NCBI GenBank assembly: GCA_017500855.1
Contig: JAFVYC010000036.1
Coordinates: forward strand, 1-64,000
Source of the DNA: Clostridia bacterium
GTDB lineage: Bacteria; Bacillota; Clostridia; Christensenellales; CAG-314
Direction of reading: 5' to 3'
Length of the DNA: 64,000 bases
The stretch's first letter is position 1; each line of letters opens with the position of its first letter. The translations under genes and the position numbers were made by a program. A model generated the notes under the pieces. The model was given only the letters and a program-made list of their open reading frames with translations, did no database searches and was not told the DNA's origin. Positions 51,005 through 58,991 of this stretch are shown here, in pieces.

Positions 51005-52327
51005 TTGGGAGCGGAACAAAGCAACCTTGGCAAAGAAATTACCACCCTGCAACCAACGCAAAAAAGCGCAAAAGGCGCAAAAACCAATGGATTGATAGAC
51101 AAAATCTTCAACTCCATCAAAAGTTGTGGCGTGGCTGCATCCGTTGCTGTGGTTGCCGTGGCAGGCGCCACCACCGTTGCCCCAGCGCCAAAGGCGCAAT
51201 TTGTGCACCTTGCTGTGGAAAGCACCCAAATTGAATACGTGCTTTCGGTGGAAGAACTGAACCTTCAAAACCAATACGCCGTGGTGCTTAGCGCAAGTGG
51301 CGAAGACGTGGCAACAATCCCCATAGAAGAAGACGGACTGCACGAAAACTCCATCGAAGGCCTGAAACCCGAGTGGCAGTACACGCTCTCCTTTGTGCAA
51401 ACGGACGAAATGCTTGGACGAAAAGTTTTGCTGAAAGAAACTTTCCAAACCAAACGCAACGTCACGCCGGAGCCACCACCCGAACCCACGCTTGTGTTTG
51501 CCGTGGACAACGTTGAAGCGGTTGGGCTAGACCAAATAAAAGTTTTGTTCCACCACCAAGATTTGGACGAAACTTGCACACCCGAACTGGTTGTTGGCTA
51601 CCCCGACGGCACGCAACAAACAATTGCGCTTTCCGCAAGGGATTTGGCAAACGGGTACGCACAAACAACGCTGGAACAAAGCGCAACGTCCATTTCCGTC
51701 ACACCGGTTGTCAACTTCTCCACAGGGGAAGAACCGTTGAAACTTGAACCGTTCAACTTCCAACCCGAGCAATTGCTAGATGCCGACGTTGTTGTGAACA
51801 CAAACTACCAAATGCTCACCATCTACTTGAAGGGAATGACAAACGGGGCAACACGTGTGCAAATTTCCGACCAAAACACGGGCGAAATTGTGTACAACGA
51901 GTACCTGTTTGGTAGCAACTTGACCTACTACTACGACACTTCCGACGAAGTTGCAAACTTTGCCGTTTGCCTGTGTTCCGAAGAGGGAGAAAAAGTCTCC
52001 AACGACGTGCAATTCTCCTTCAACCCACAATTCTCGCACTCGGCAACCTACACCTTCAACTACAAAAACCCGGGCGACGTGGAAGTTACCCAAAACGACG
52101 ATGGAACCATCAACGTCACCATCCAAACGGACTTCCAATCGGACGACTCGAGCGTGTACTACCAGGTTGCATTGGGAGACTACCGATTTGTTAGCCAAGA
52201 TGCAACGTTCGTGGCAGAAGGCTTGCCAAACGAAACCTACGTGCTGATTTACCACGTTTTGGTGGACGTGAACGGAGTTACCTACTCACTGCACTACGTG
52301 GCGCCATCCGGTACTGTAAACGAATAG
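51005..52327 (+). CDS. Membrane-anchored protein with Ig/fibronectin-like domains; start uncertain
   Basis: From the TTG at 51005 (behind AAGGAGG) the protein has 440 aa: a cytosolic Lys-rich start, one membrane helix (about 41-64, CGVAASVAVVAVAGATTVAP), then three to four beta-sandwich domains rich in Thr, Asn and Gln up to the end, so a type II surface protein. Upstream, the same frame stays open to 50891 with native-looking codons (D-E-F-Y-R-S-S-E-F-A-K) and a strong AGGAGG at 50891-50896, but has no ATG, GTG or TTG; the best-spaced codon is ATC at 50906. The true start is therefore ATC, or there is a frameshift, or 51005 is right. Function unknown. Confidence 0.7.
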   Translation: MGAEQSNLGKEITTLQPTQKSAKGAKTNGLIDKIFNSIKSCGVAASVAVVAVAGATTVAPAPKAQFVHLAVESTQIEYVLSVEELNLQNQYAVVLSASGEDVATIPIEEDGLHENSIEGLKPEWQYTLSFVQTDEMLGRKVLLKETFQTKRNVTPEPPPEPTLVFAVDNVEAVGLDQIKVLFHHQDLDETCTPELVVGYPDGTQQTIALSARDLANGYAQTTLEQSATSISVTPVVNFSTGEEPLKLEPFNFQPEQLLDADVVVNTNYQMLTIYLKGMTNGATRVQISDQNTGEIVYNEYLFGSNLTYYYDTSDEVANFAVCLCSEEGEKVSNDVQFSFNPQFSHSATYTFNYKNPGDVEVTQNDDGTINVTIQTDFQSDDSSVYYQVALGDYRFVSQDATFVAEGLPNETYVLIYHVLVDVNGVTYSLHYVAPSGTVNE

Positions 52328-52517
52328 TTTGCGCCATTTGGCAACAAAACCACGCACCCGTGTGCTGATTAAACAAAAAAACACCCGAACTACAAAACGC
52401 CCATTGCTACGGCGCAACTGCCAAAAACGTGCGCCCTGTGGCAAGGTGGCACTCTACCGAAAAACGGCGTTGATATAATCCATCAACTGCCGAAGAACTA
52501 CAAACAGGAGGAAAAAT

Positions 52518-53558
52518 ATGAACAGCAAACCAAAAAACAAAACACTGTTGATTGTTGAAATTGTGGCGCTTGCGCTTGTTGTGATACTTTTTGCAGGATG
52601 CCTTGTGCTTCAACTTGCAATGCCGGAAAGCGCCCTGTCCGTGTGGACAAAAGAAAATGTTTGGGACATCAACGAAACGCTTGTTTCCTTGAAATCTCAC
52701 GTGCCGGTACTTATTGAAAGCCTTGTGTACATTGTGCTTGTGTACGCAGTGTGCAGGCTTGTGCGCATGATTTTTGGCGCAAAAATGCAAAAGAACCCTC
52801 GTTCCAAAACAATATTTTCGCTGTTGGACGGCTTTGTTAAGTACGCTTGCGCAATTGCCGTGATACTGTTGGTACTAAAAGCCTGTGGCGTGGACACAAC
52901 CGCCCTCATTGCATCCGTTGGCGTGCTTACGCTTGTTGTCGGCCTTGGTGCGCAACCGCTCATTGCCGACATTATTGCAGGAATTTTCATCATCTTTGAA
53001 GACGAGTACCACGTTGGCGAAATTATCACCATCAACGACTTCCGTGGCACCGTTATGGAAATTGGCATTCGTTCCACCAAGTTGTTGGACGCTGCCGGCA
53101 ACATCAAAATTATCAACAACAGCGCCATTGGCGACGTAATCAACCTTTCTAGGGAACTTTCCCTTGCTGTTGTGGATTGCGACTTCCCCTACGACGTGCC
53201 CGTTGAACTTGTGGAAAAAATACTGAGCGACAACTTTGAACAAATTGCCAAAAACATCCCTGCCATCAAGGAAGGCCCCTACTACAAGGGCGTGTGCATG
53301 TTCAAAGATTCCAACGTGACAATCAAAATTGTTGCAAAATGTTTGGAAGACGACCGTTTCCAAGTGGAAAGAGACCTCAACCGAGAATACCGCAGATTGC
53401 TCACGGAAAACGGCATTGACATTGCTTTCCCACAGGTTGTCATCAACTACCCCGACGAAAAGAAACACACCGTTTCCAAAAAGGACAAAAAGGAAGCGCA
53501 AGCATTTGCCGACGAGCAAAGCAGGCTTTCCCGCCACGTGGAAGAACAACAAGAATAG
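52518..53558 (+). CDS. Small-conductance mechanosensitive channel, MscS family
   Basis: The 346-aa protein has three membrane helices (about 8-32, 62-82, 96-118) and the pore-lining helix and signature VGVLTLVVGLGAQPLIADII, GIFIIFEDEYHVGE, followed by the cytosolic vestibule domain and a charged tail (KKDKKEAQAFADEQSRLSRH). It releases solutes during osmotic downshift. AGGAGG precedes the ATG and an extended -10 (TTGATATAAT) lies about 45 bp upstream. Terminated at 53574-53612. Confidence 0.92.
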   Translation: MNSKPKNKTLLIVEIVALALVVILFAGCLVLQLAMPESALSVWTKENVWDINETLVSLKSHVPVLIESLVYIVLVYAVCRLVRMIFGAKMQKNPRSKTIFSLLDGFVKYACAIAVILLVLKACGVDTTALIASVGVLTLVVGLGAQPLIADIIAGIFIIFEDEYHVGEIITINDFRGTVMEIGIRSTKLLDAAGNIKIINNSAIGDVINLSRELSLAVVDCDFPYDVPVELVEKILSDNFEQIAKNIPAIKEGPYYKGVCMFKDSNVTIKIVAKCLEDDRFQVERDLNREYRRLLTENGIDIAFPQVVINYPDEKKHTVSKKDKKEAQAFADEQSRLSRHVEEQQE

Positions 53559-53573
53559 CCCACACAAACACCA

Positions 53574-53612
53574 CAACCCCCTGCTTTGCCAAGCAGGGGG
53601 TTGTTTTTTTTT
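53574..53612 (+). terminator. Terminator of the mscS-like gene
   Basis: A 13-bp stem, CAACCCCCTGCTT with AAGCAGGGGGTTG, and a run of nine T. Confidence 0.9.
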
Positions 53613-53704
53613 CAAAACCTTGCGTTGAAACAAAGGGAATTTGCACCAAACGCACGCAAAACAACCCGATTTTGCACATTCCACAGGTTTTTGCCTGCAA
53701 ACAG

Positions 53705-53733
53705 TTGAACACTGCTCGTTTGTTTGCTATAAT
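53705..53733 (+). promoter_or_regulatory. Promoter of the acyltransferase gene
   Basis: TTGAAC (53705-53710) and TATAAT (53728-53733) with 17-bp spacing. Confidence 0.75.
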
Positions 53734-53775
53734 AACAATGCAACGCTAATTCGTACAAAAGAAAAGAGGTGTCTT

Positions 53776-54708
53776 GTGATTACCGTCGACCTAAACAACA
53801 AAACGCAACAAAACCACAAATTGAAAAGAAATTCTTTTGTGGAACTATACCGCTTTCTTTTTGCAATGTGGGTTGTGTGGTACCATGGCTACTTTGCTTT
53901 TTCCAACCAATTTCTCGACGGCGGCTACATGGCTGTTGAGTTCTTTTTTCTTTTGAGTGGCTACCATTTCCTCAAAACAATGAGCAACCACAACCACCAA
54001 CCCTTTTTTGTGGGTATTGCCCACATTTTGTGGAACAAGGTGCGCAAGTTGGGGTTGCCCTTTGCAATTGGGCTTGTTTTTGTTTTTTGGCAAAGATTGT
54101 TGGAGCAAAAACCCGTTTTGTTGGGTTACCTGTGGTACGTTCCCATCATGTATCTTGCCTTTGTTGTGGTGTACACGTTGCGCCGATTGCTCAAAAAAGA
54201 CTTGCTGTTTGCACTTTCCCTTGTGATGGTTGTTGTTGCAAGCTACTTGATACTGTACTTGCCCATTGCAGAAAAGTTGGGCGTTGTGCGTGGTTTGGGC
54301 GCCGTTAGTTTTGGCGTGCTAATTAGCATGCTTCCAAAAATTCGGATTAGCATTGCAAACTTGTACCTCAATCCGCTTGTGACAAGCATTGTTTTTGCCT
54401 TGGTGGTTTTTCTTGCCTGGATGCCCAAAAGAAGCCCCGTGAACGAGTACTTTTTGGTACTGTTGCTCATTCCAATGCTCATCTACTTCACTTTCACACT
54501 GTCGCTAAACTGCAAATTCTTCAACTTTTTGGGCAAAATAAGTTTTGCCATCTACTGCTACCAATGCGTTTTGCGAGTGCTGAAAGCATACTTTCCACTT
54601 GAACAAATTTGGCTGTTTGCAATACTGGTTGCATTGGTTGCCGTGGACACGTTGATAGCACTGGCAATCAAACGTGCCAAAACAACTGCACGCTTGCAGG
54701 TGGGCTGA
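53776..54708 (+). CDS. Acyltransferase-3 family membrane protein
   Basis: The 310-aa protein has about ten membrane segments and motifs of the AT3 (OafA/NolL-like) family: ELYRFLFAMWVVWYHGYFAF with the conserved His, and GGYMAVEFFFLLSGYHF. Such proteins O-acetylate cell-surface polysaccharide or exported molecules. GTG 53776 behind AGAGGTG is the supported start; the open frame continues upstream through the promoter. Confidence 0.82.
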   Translation: MITVDLNNKTQQNHKLKRNSFVELYRFLFAMWVVWYHGYFAFSNQFLDGGYMAVEFFFLLSGYHFLKTMSNHNHQPFFVGIAHILWNKVRKLGLPFAIGLVFVFWQRLLEQKPVLLGYLWYVPIMYLAFVVVYTLRRLLKKDLLFALSLVMVVVASYLILYLPIAEKLGVVRGLGAVSFGVLISMLPKIRISIANLYLNPLVTSIVFALVVFLAWMPKRSPVNEYFLVLLLIPMLIYFTFTLSLNCKFFNFLGKISFAIYCYQCVLRVLKAYFPLEQIWLFAILVALVAVDTLIALAIKRAKTTARLQVG

Positions 54709-54830
54709 CCACGTAGATGCAAAACCCAAAGCCAACAAGCGCCGTTCAACAAAATTCATCCACACCTTGTTTCCACGTTGTTTGGCGGATTTTTGGTGTG
54801 TGGTGCGCCATCAAACAAAAGGAGACTGCA

Positions 54831-55154
54831 ATGATTGGAAAAATTGTGACGGTTGTGATGGACCGTCCGCTTGGCTCGAAACACCCAAAACACGGCTTTG
54901 TGTACCCCGTCAACTACGGCTACATCCCCAACACAGTTTCCGGAGATGGGGAAGAATTGGATGCCTACGTGTTGGGGGAAAACGTGCCGTTGCAAACTTT
55001 CACGGGAAGGGTTGTTGCCATCATCCACCGCACCAACGACAACGACGACAAGCTTGTTGTTGTCAAGGATGGCCATTGCATCACCGACGAGCAAATTCGG
55101 AAAGCAACGCACTTCCAAGAGCAGTACTTCCATTCGGTGATACTTCGAAAATAG
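54831..55154 (+). CDS. Small inorganic pyrophosphatase
   Basis: A 107-aa protein, start ATG 54831 behind AAAGGAG. It has VDRPLGS-like MDRPLGSKHPKHGFVYPVNY, then GDGEELDAYVLG, the metal-binding motif of family I pyrophosphatases, then FTGRVVAIIHR. It belongs to the short clostridial branch of about 110 residues, lacking parts of the usual 170-residue enzyme. It would hydrolyse pyrophosphate to phosphate in the cytosol; activity of this short form is inferred. Confidence 0.82.
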   Translation: MIGKIVTVVMDRPLGSKHPKHGFVYPVNYGYIPNTVSGDGEELDAYVLGENVPLQTFTGRVVAIIHRTNDNDDKLVVVKDGHCITDEQIRKATHFQEQYFHSVILRK

Positions 55155-55203
55155 AAATGCACGCAAACGTGTGCATTTTTTTTGCAAAATTTTTGCAAAA
55201 CTG

Positions 55204-55232
55204 TTGAAATGCGTTGGCATTTGTGATATAGT
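55204..55232 (+). promoter_or_regulatory. Promoter of the small lipoprotein gene
   Basis: TTGAAA (55204-55209) and TATAGT (55227-55232) with 17-bp spacing. Confidence 0.72.
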
Positions 55233-55303
55233 AGTGTTGCAAGGGATTTCCTACGGCATTTGGACGTGCAACCCCTTGTAGACCACAAAAAGGAGAGAAA
55301 AAC

Positions 55304-55723
55304 ATGAAAAAACTACTGGCAATCATGCTTGTTCTGTGCGTTCTTTGCTTTTCCGGTTGCGGGCTGTTCAAGGAACTTATTGTAGAAATGGACAAAGCCA
55401 CGGCGTTGGTAGAAGATTTTTGCCAATGCCTTGCAGAAAACGACATTGCCGGCGCAAAAGCCCTGATGCACCCACAGTCACAGCCAAGCGCAAGCAATTT
55501 GAGCAACGCCATCTACAATTGGGAAAAGGATTTTGGCATTGACTTTTCCGACGGTATTGGAAACAAACTAAATTTTTCCATCGAAAGCAATAGCAACAGC
55601 GACGGAATGGTGCACGAAATTGAGTTTTCTCGCAAGGTTGGCGACAAAAGAATTGAATTTGAGTTTGTTGTAGTCAAAAACAGTGCGGGCTACGGCATCT
55701 ACTCCGTATCTTTGGACGACTAG
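55304..55723 (+). CDS. Small unknown lipoprotein
   Basis: A 139-aa protein with lipobox CFSGC and a domain resembling small NTF2- or DUF4878-like lipoproteins (ATALVEDFCQCLAENDIAGA, ending in a beta strand pair). AGGAGAG precedes ATG 55304. Function unknown. Confidence 0.72.
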   Translation: MKKLLAIMLVLCVLCFSGCGLFKELIVEMDKATALVEDFCQCLAENDIAGAKALMHPQSQPSASNLSNAIYNWEKDFGIDFSDGIGNKLNFSIESNSNSDGMVHEIEFSRKVGDKRIEFEFVVVKNSAGYGIYSVSLDD

Positions 55724-55766
55724 CACCACAAAAACACCACGCAAAACATGCACCACGTGTGCAAAA

Positions 55767-55800
55767 AAAAGACCAATTGGAAACATCCAATTGGTCTTTT
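55767..55800. terminator. Bidirectional terminator
   Basis: AAAAGACCAATTGGA pairs with TCCAATTGGTCTTTT around four bases, with A-run left and T-run right; shared by the convergent lipoprotein and esterase genes. Confidence 0.85.
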
Positions 55801-55840
55801 GTGTTTTGTTGTGTTTTCCACCACGGGGTGGCAATTTTGC

Positions 55841-57178
55841 CTACTCGCCGGGCGCCTTGACGGTCAGCATTGTTTTCCACAATTTCAGTTTGGAAGGGTT
55901 GCCCATCGCAGTTGGTTTGTCGCCAAGAACGAGCGCTTGTTTGCCACCCGACTGCCACCTTGCGCCATTTGGCAAATTGGGATTGCCACTTTGCGCAAAC
56001 GCCACCAAACGGCTTGCCATTTCGTCAGAAAGTTCCCTGTCCTTTTGTTCAAACGGTCGCCAACAGTTACCAAGCGTGCCAAACCAGTACCACAAGTCGG
56101 ACGAGTGCCAAGCGCCGTGGTTGTCGCCCGGAAGATGCCTTTCGAAAAACCACAAGTAGGCAGGCGTGGTTTGTTTTTTGCACCATTTCTTTGCCATGCC
56201 AAAGAACAACGGCGCCACAACGTCGTGGCTGGTGGTGCCAACCATGTAGGGAATTTTGAGTTGTTTGCCTTGCGCAAGCATCCGTGGCTCGGTGTCTACA
56301 ATCATATTGCCGTCGATGCAAGGCGCACAAGCGCTACGGAAGGATGCACTGCTGTTTTTCAACCACACTTCCACAATTTTTTCCGCAGGCAGTTGGCGAA
56401 TTTGTTGCAAAGTGGTTGCACCGCATTGCTCAAAAATGTTTTTCCAAAAGTCGAAACGCTTGCTTGCTTCCCCCACCTTGACCATGTTGCTCACACCACC
56501 GCCACTGCTCATCACAGCCTTGTGGAACAAGCCCTTGGACAACGGCGAAAAGCAATGGTACAACACGCTCATTGCGCCCGCAGATTGCCCCATGATGGTG
56601 ACGTTGTTGGCATCCCCACCGAAGGCTTCGATGTTGTGTTTTACCCACCACAGCGCCGTTAGTTGGTCGTACAAGCCGTAGTTGCCCGTGTGCCCTGCTT
56701 CTTCCTTGAGTTCCGGCAAAACGGCAAAACCAAAGGGCCCCAAACGGTAGTTGATGGTCACACCAATTGCGCCCTTGGTTGGCCAAATTGGGTAGTCGAA
56801 GTGTTTTTCGTGCGCACAGCCCCCTGTGAAACTGCCACCGTGAATGTACACAATAACGGGCAATTTGCCCTCTGCGTGTTCCGGCGTGAAAACGTTCAAA
56901 AACAGGCAATCTTCGCTGTAGGTGTAGGTTTCGCCACGCCTGAATTCGTTGTAGTAGAATGCCTTTTGGGGCAGTTTTTGTTCGTTCATGACGCCACGCA
57001 TTTGAAAAGCGCAAGCGCCGTAGTGTGTGGCATCGTACACGCCTTGCCAACTCGTCACTTCCGTTGGATACTCGAAACGGCCAGCCGTGGCGTAGCGAAT
57101 GCCCTTGTAGGCAACAACGCCATTGCCAACTTTTGTTCCACGCACGGCGCCACATTTTGTGTTTACAATGTATTCCAT
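55841..57178 (-). CDS. Type B carboxylesterase family protein
   Basis: The 445-aa alpha/beta hydrolase has the oxyanion motif HGGSF (113-117), the family motif EDCLFLNVFTP (89-99), and nucleophile S199 in GQSAGA. No signal peptide, so cytosolic. It follows a GPH-type transporter by 26 bp and shares its promoter, suggesting the transporter brings in an esterified glycoside or acylated sugar that the enzyme deacylates. Somewhat short for the family (usually about 490-540 aa). Substrate unknown. A CCACCACGGGGTGG motif lies just beyond the stop. Confidence 0.85.
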   Translation of the reverse strand: MEYIVNTKCGAVRGTKVGNGVVAYKGIRYATAGRFEYPTEVTSWQGVYDATHYGACAFQMRGVMNEQKLPQKAFYYNEFRRGETYTYSEDCLFLNVFTPEHAEGKLPVIVYIHGGSFTGGCAHEKHFDYPIWPTKGAIGVTINYRLGPFGFAVLPELKEEAGHTGNYGLYDQLTALWWVKHNIEAFGGDANNVTIMGQSAGAMSVLYHCFSPLSKGLFHKAVMSSGGGVSNMVKVGEASKRFDFWKNIFEQCGATTLQQIRQLPAEKIVEVWLKNSSASFRSACAPCIDGNMIVDTEPRMLAQGKQLKIPYMVGTTSHDVVAPLFFGMAKKWCKKQTTPAYLWFFERHLPGDNHGAWHSSDLWYWFGTLGNCWRPFEQKDRELSDEMASRLVAFAQSGNPNLPNGARWQSGGKQALVLGDKPTAMGNPSKLKLWKTMLTVKAPGE

Positions 57179-57204
57179 AACAAATTCCTTTTTGTCAAAC
57201 TATA

Positions 57205-58650
57205 CTACAAGGCAACGTTGCCTTGGCTGTCGTCCGCCACAGCTTCCGTTGCTGTGGAAAGTTCTGCGTTTTGCTTGCTGTTGCTGATTTGTTGGCGCAC
57301 TTGTGGGGTGATGTTCCACACAAACTTGAATGCCACCCACGAACCCAAAATGAACAAGGCGGGAACAAGCACGCACAAAATTTTGAATCCGAACACCGTG
57401 CCATCCGTTTGCGTTGGCAACTCCGGATCGTAGTTGATCCATTCCAATGCAAAAAAGCTGAAGCCCAAGCCGATGGTTTGGCCAACACGGCGAGCAAGGT
57501 TGAATACTCCGTAGATAGAACCTTCGGTGCGCTTGCCCGTGAGATACTCGTTGTAGTCGATTGTTTCGCCCACAAGCCCCCATTGCATTTGGATGGAAAC
57601 CATTGCAAGCCCCGTGCCAATGCCCAACAGCACACCGTGAACAAGCGGGCCAACGGGCAGTACCAAGTGCAAGGCAAACAACAGCACGCAAATTGCTCCA
57701 CCAAGAAGCAAACAGTAGCGAATGACTTTTTCCAATCCATGCTTTTTGCAAATGAAGGGCACGGCAATCATTGAACCTGCCATAAACGGCATGGACAGCA
57801 CCGAAGCAATGGTTTTGTAGGTGACGTCGTCGTACACGGCAGAGTACATGTACATGCTGATGTTTTCCGTGAGGTACTGCATAACGCAAATGCAAACGCC
57901 GTGAATGCACAATGCCACGAAAGCACGGTTCTTGCTGAAAACTTGCAAAATGTCCGTCAGTTTGACGTCGTCGGGGTTGGTTTTTTCCAAAACAACTCGG
58001 CGTTCTTCCGTCATTGCGTAGTGCAACAAACACAACACGAACCCCACAACCGCACAAGCGCAACCAACAATCATGTAGCCGGTGGAACGAGTGTCGCCAA
58101 ACATGCCGATGATGGCAGGGCCAACCATGCCCGGAATCATGTTGCCAAACATAGATCCCACGCCACGAGACGAGGAAAGGGACGCACGCTCGGTGTCGTT
58201 TGTAGACATTGCCGAAAGCAACGAGCCCATTGGAATGTTGAACATCGTGTAGGCGCCTTCGTACAAAATTTTGAAGGAAAACAATGCCACAAGCAGTGGA
58301 ATGCCTTCCATAAAGGTGGGAACGGTCCACAGCGCAATTGCGCTCACAGCCAACAAGGGCGTTGCACGCAACAGCCAAGGTCTGAACTTGCCACGCTTGT
58401 TTTTGTTCTTGGCAAAGGCTTTGTCCATCAATGCGCCCATCAGCGGGTCGTTGATGGCATCCCAAACAGTCCAAACTATTGTCAAAATTCCCATCACCCA
58501 GGGCTTGACGCCCAAAACGTTCGTGCAGTAGATGGAAAAAATGCTAGACATGAGCGCAAAAGTCATGCACCCGCCAAAATCCCCAAACATGTAGCCAAAC
58601 CAATGTTTTACAGAAAGTCCGCCACGTTTCAAACCACCATTATTTTTCAC
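57205..58650 (-). CDS. GPH-family (MelB-like) sugar:cation symporter
   Basis: A 481-aa protein with about twelve membrane helices and the GPH/MFS_2 pattern: WDAINDPLMGALMDKAF in the loop between helices 2 and 3, and the second-half equivalent QWGLVGETIDYNEYLTGKRT. Such carriers move melibiose, glucuronides or xylosides with Na+ or H+. GTG start 58650 behind AAGGAGAG. It forms a two-gene operon with the esterase. Confidence 0.9.
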   Translation of the reverse strand: MKNNGGLKRGGLSVKHWFGYMFGDFGGCMTFALMSSIFSIYCTNVLGVKPWVMGILTIVWTVWDAINDPLMGALMDKAFAKNKNKRGKFRPWLLRATPLLAVSAIALWTVPTFMEGIPLLVALFSFKILYEGAYTMFNIPMGSLLSAMSTNDTERASLSSSRGVGSMFGNMIPGMVGPAIIGMFGDTRSTGYMIVGCACAVVGFVLCLLHYAMTEERRVVLEKTNPDDVKLTDILQVFSKNRAFVALCIHGVCICVMQYLTENISMYMYSAVYDDVTYKTIASVLSMPFMAGSMIAVPFICKKHGLEKVIRYCLLLGGAICVLLFALHLVLPVGPLVHGVLLGIGTGLAMVSIQMQWGLVGETIDYNEYLTGKRTEGSIYGVFNLARRVGQTIGLGFSFFALEWINYDPELPTQTDGTVFGFKILCVLVPALFILGSWVAFKFVWNITPQVRQQISNSKQNAELSTATEAVADDSQGNVAL

Positions 58651-58686
58651 AATTTCTCTCCTTGAACAACAATTTTGAACAACGAC

Positions 58687-58730
58687 TTGTTGTCAACAAC
58701 TATTGTAGCACAAAAAAATTGCTTTTTCAA
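58687..58730 (-). promoter_or_regulatory. Promoter and palindromic operator of the transporter-esterase operon
   Basis: Minus-strand TTGAAA (58730-58725) and TACAAT (58707-58702) are 17 bp apart. Just downstream TTGTTG and CAACAA flank one base (58687-58699), a perfect 13-bp palindrome at the transcription start and a likely repressor site. Confidence 0.7.
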
Positions 58731-58915
58731 TAGCAAAAACAAAAAAGGGGCGTTTGTTTTTTGAAAAACCCGTCAATTTGCCGTGATTGCACACAAAAAC
58801 ATGCACCACGTATGCAAAAAAACATCCCCGTTGTCACACGGCAAAATTGCTTTGCAAGTGTAGTTGTTGCTTGTTGCACACAAACAGTTTTGCACCACCT
58901 TGCGGGCGCAAAAAA

Positions 58916-58943
58916 AAGGCAAATTGGTTGCCCAATTCGCCTT
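58916..58943 (-). terminator. Terminator of the GH3 gene
   Basis: Minus strand: a near-perfect stem (AAGGC-x-AATTGG with CCAATT-x-GCCTT) followed by eight T. Confidence 0.75.
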
Positions 58944-58991
58944 GTTGTTTTGTTGTGTTTTCCACCACGGGGTGGAAAGTTTGCCTGTTGA

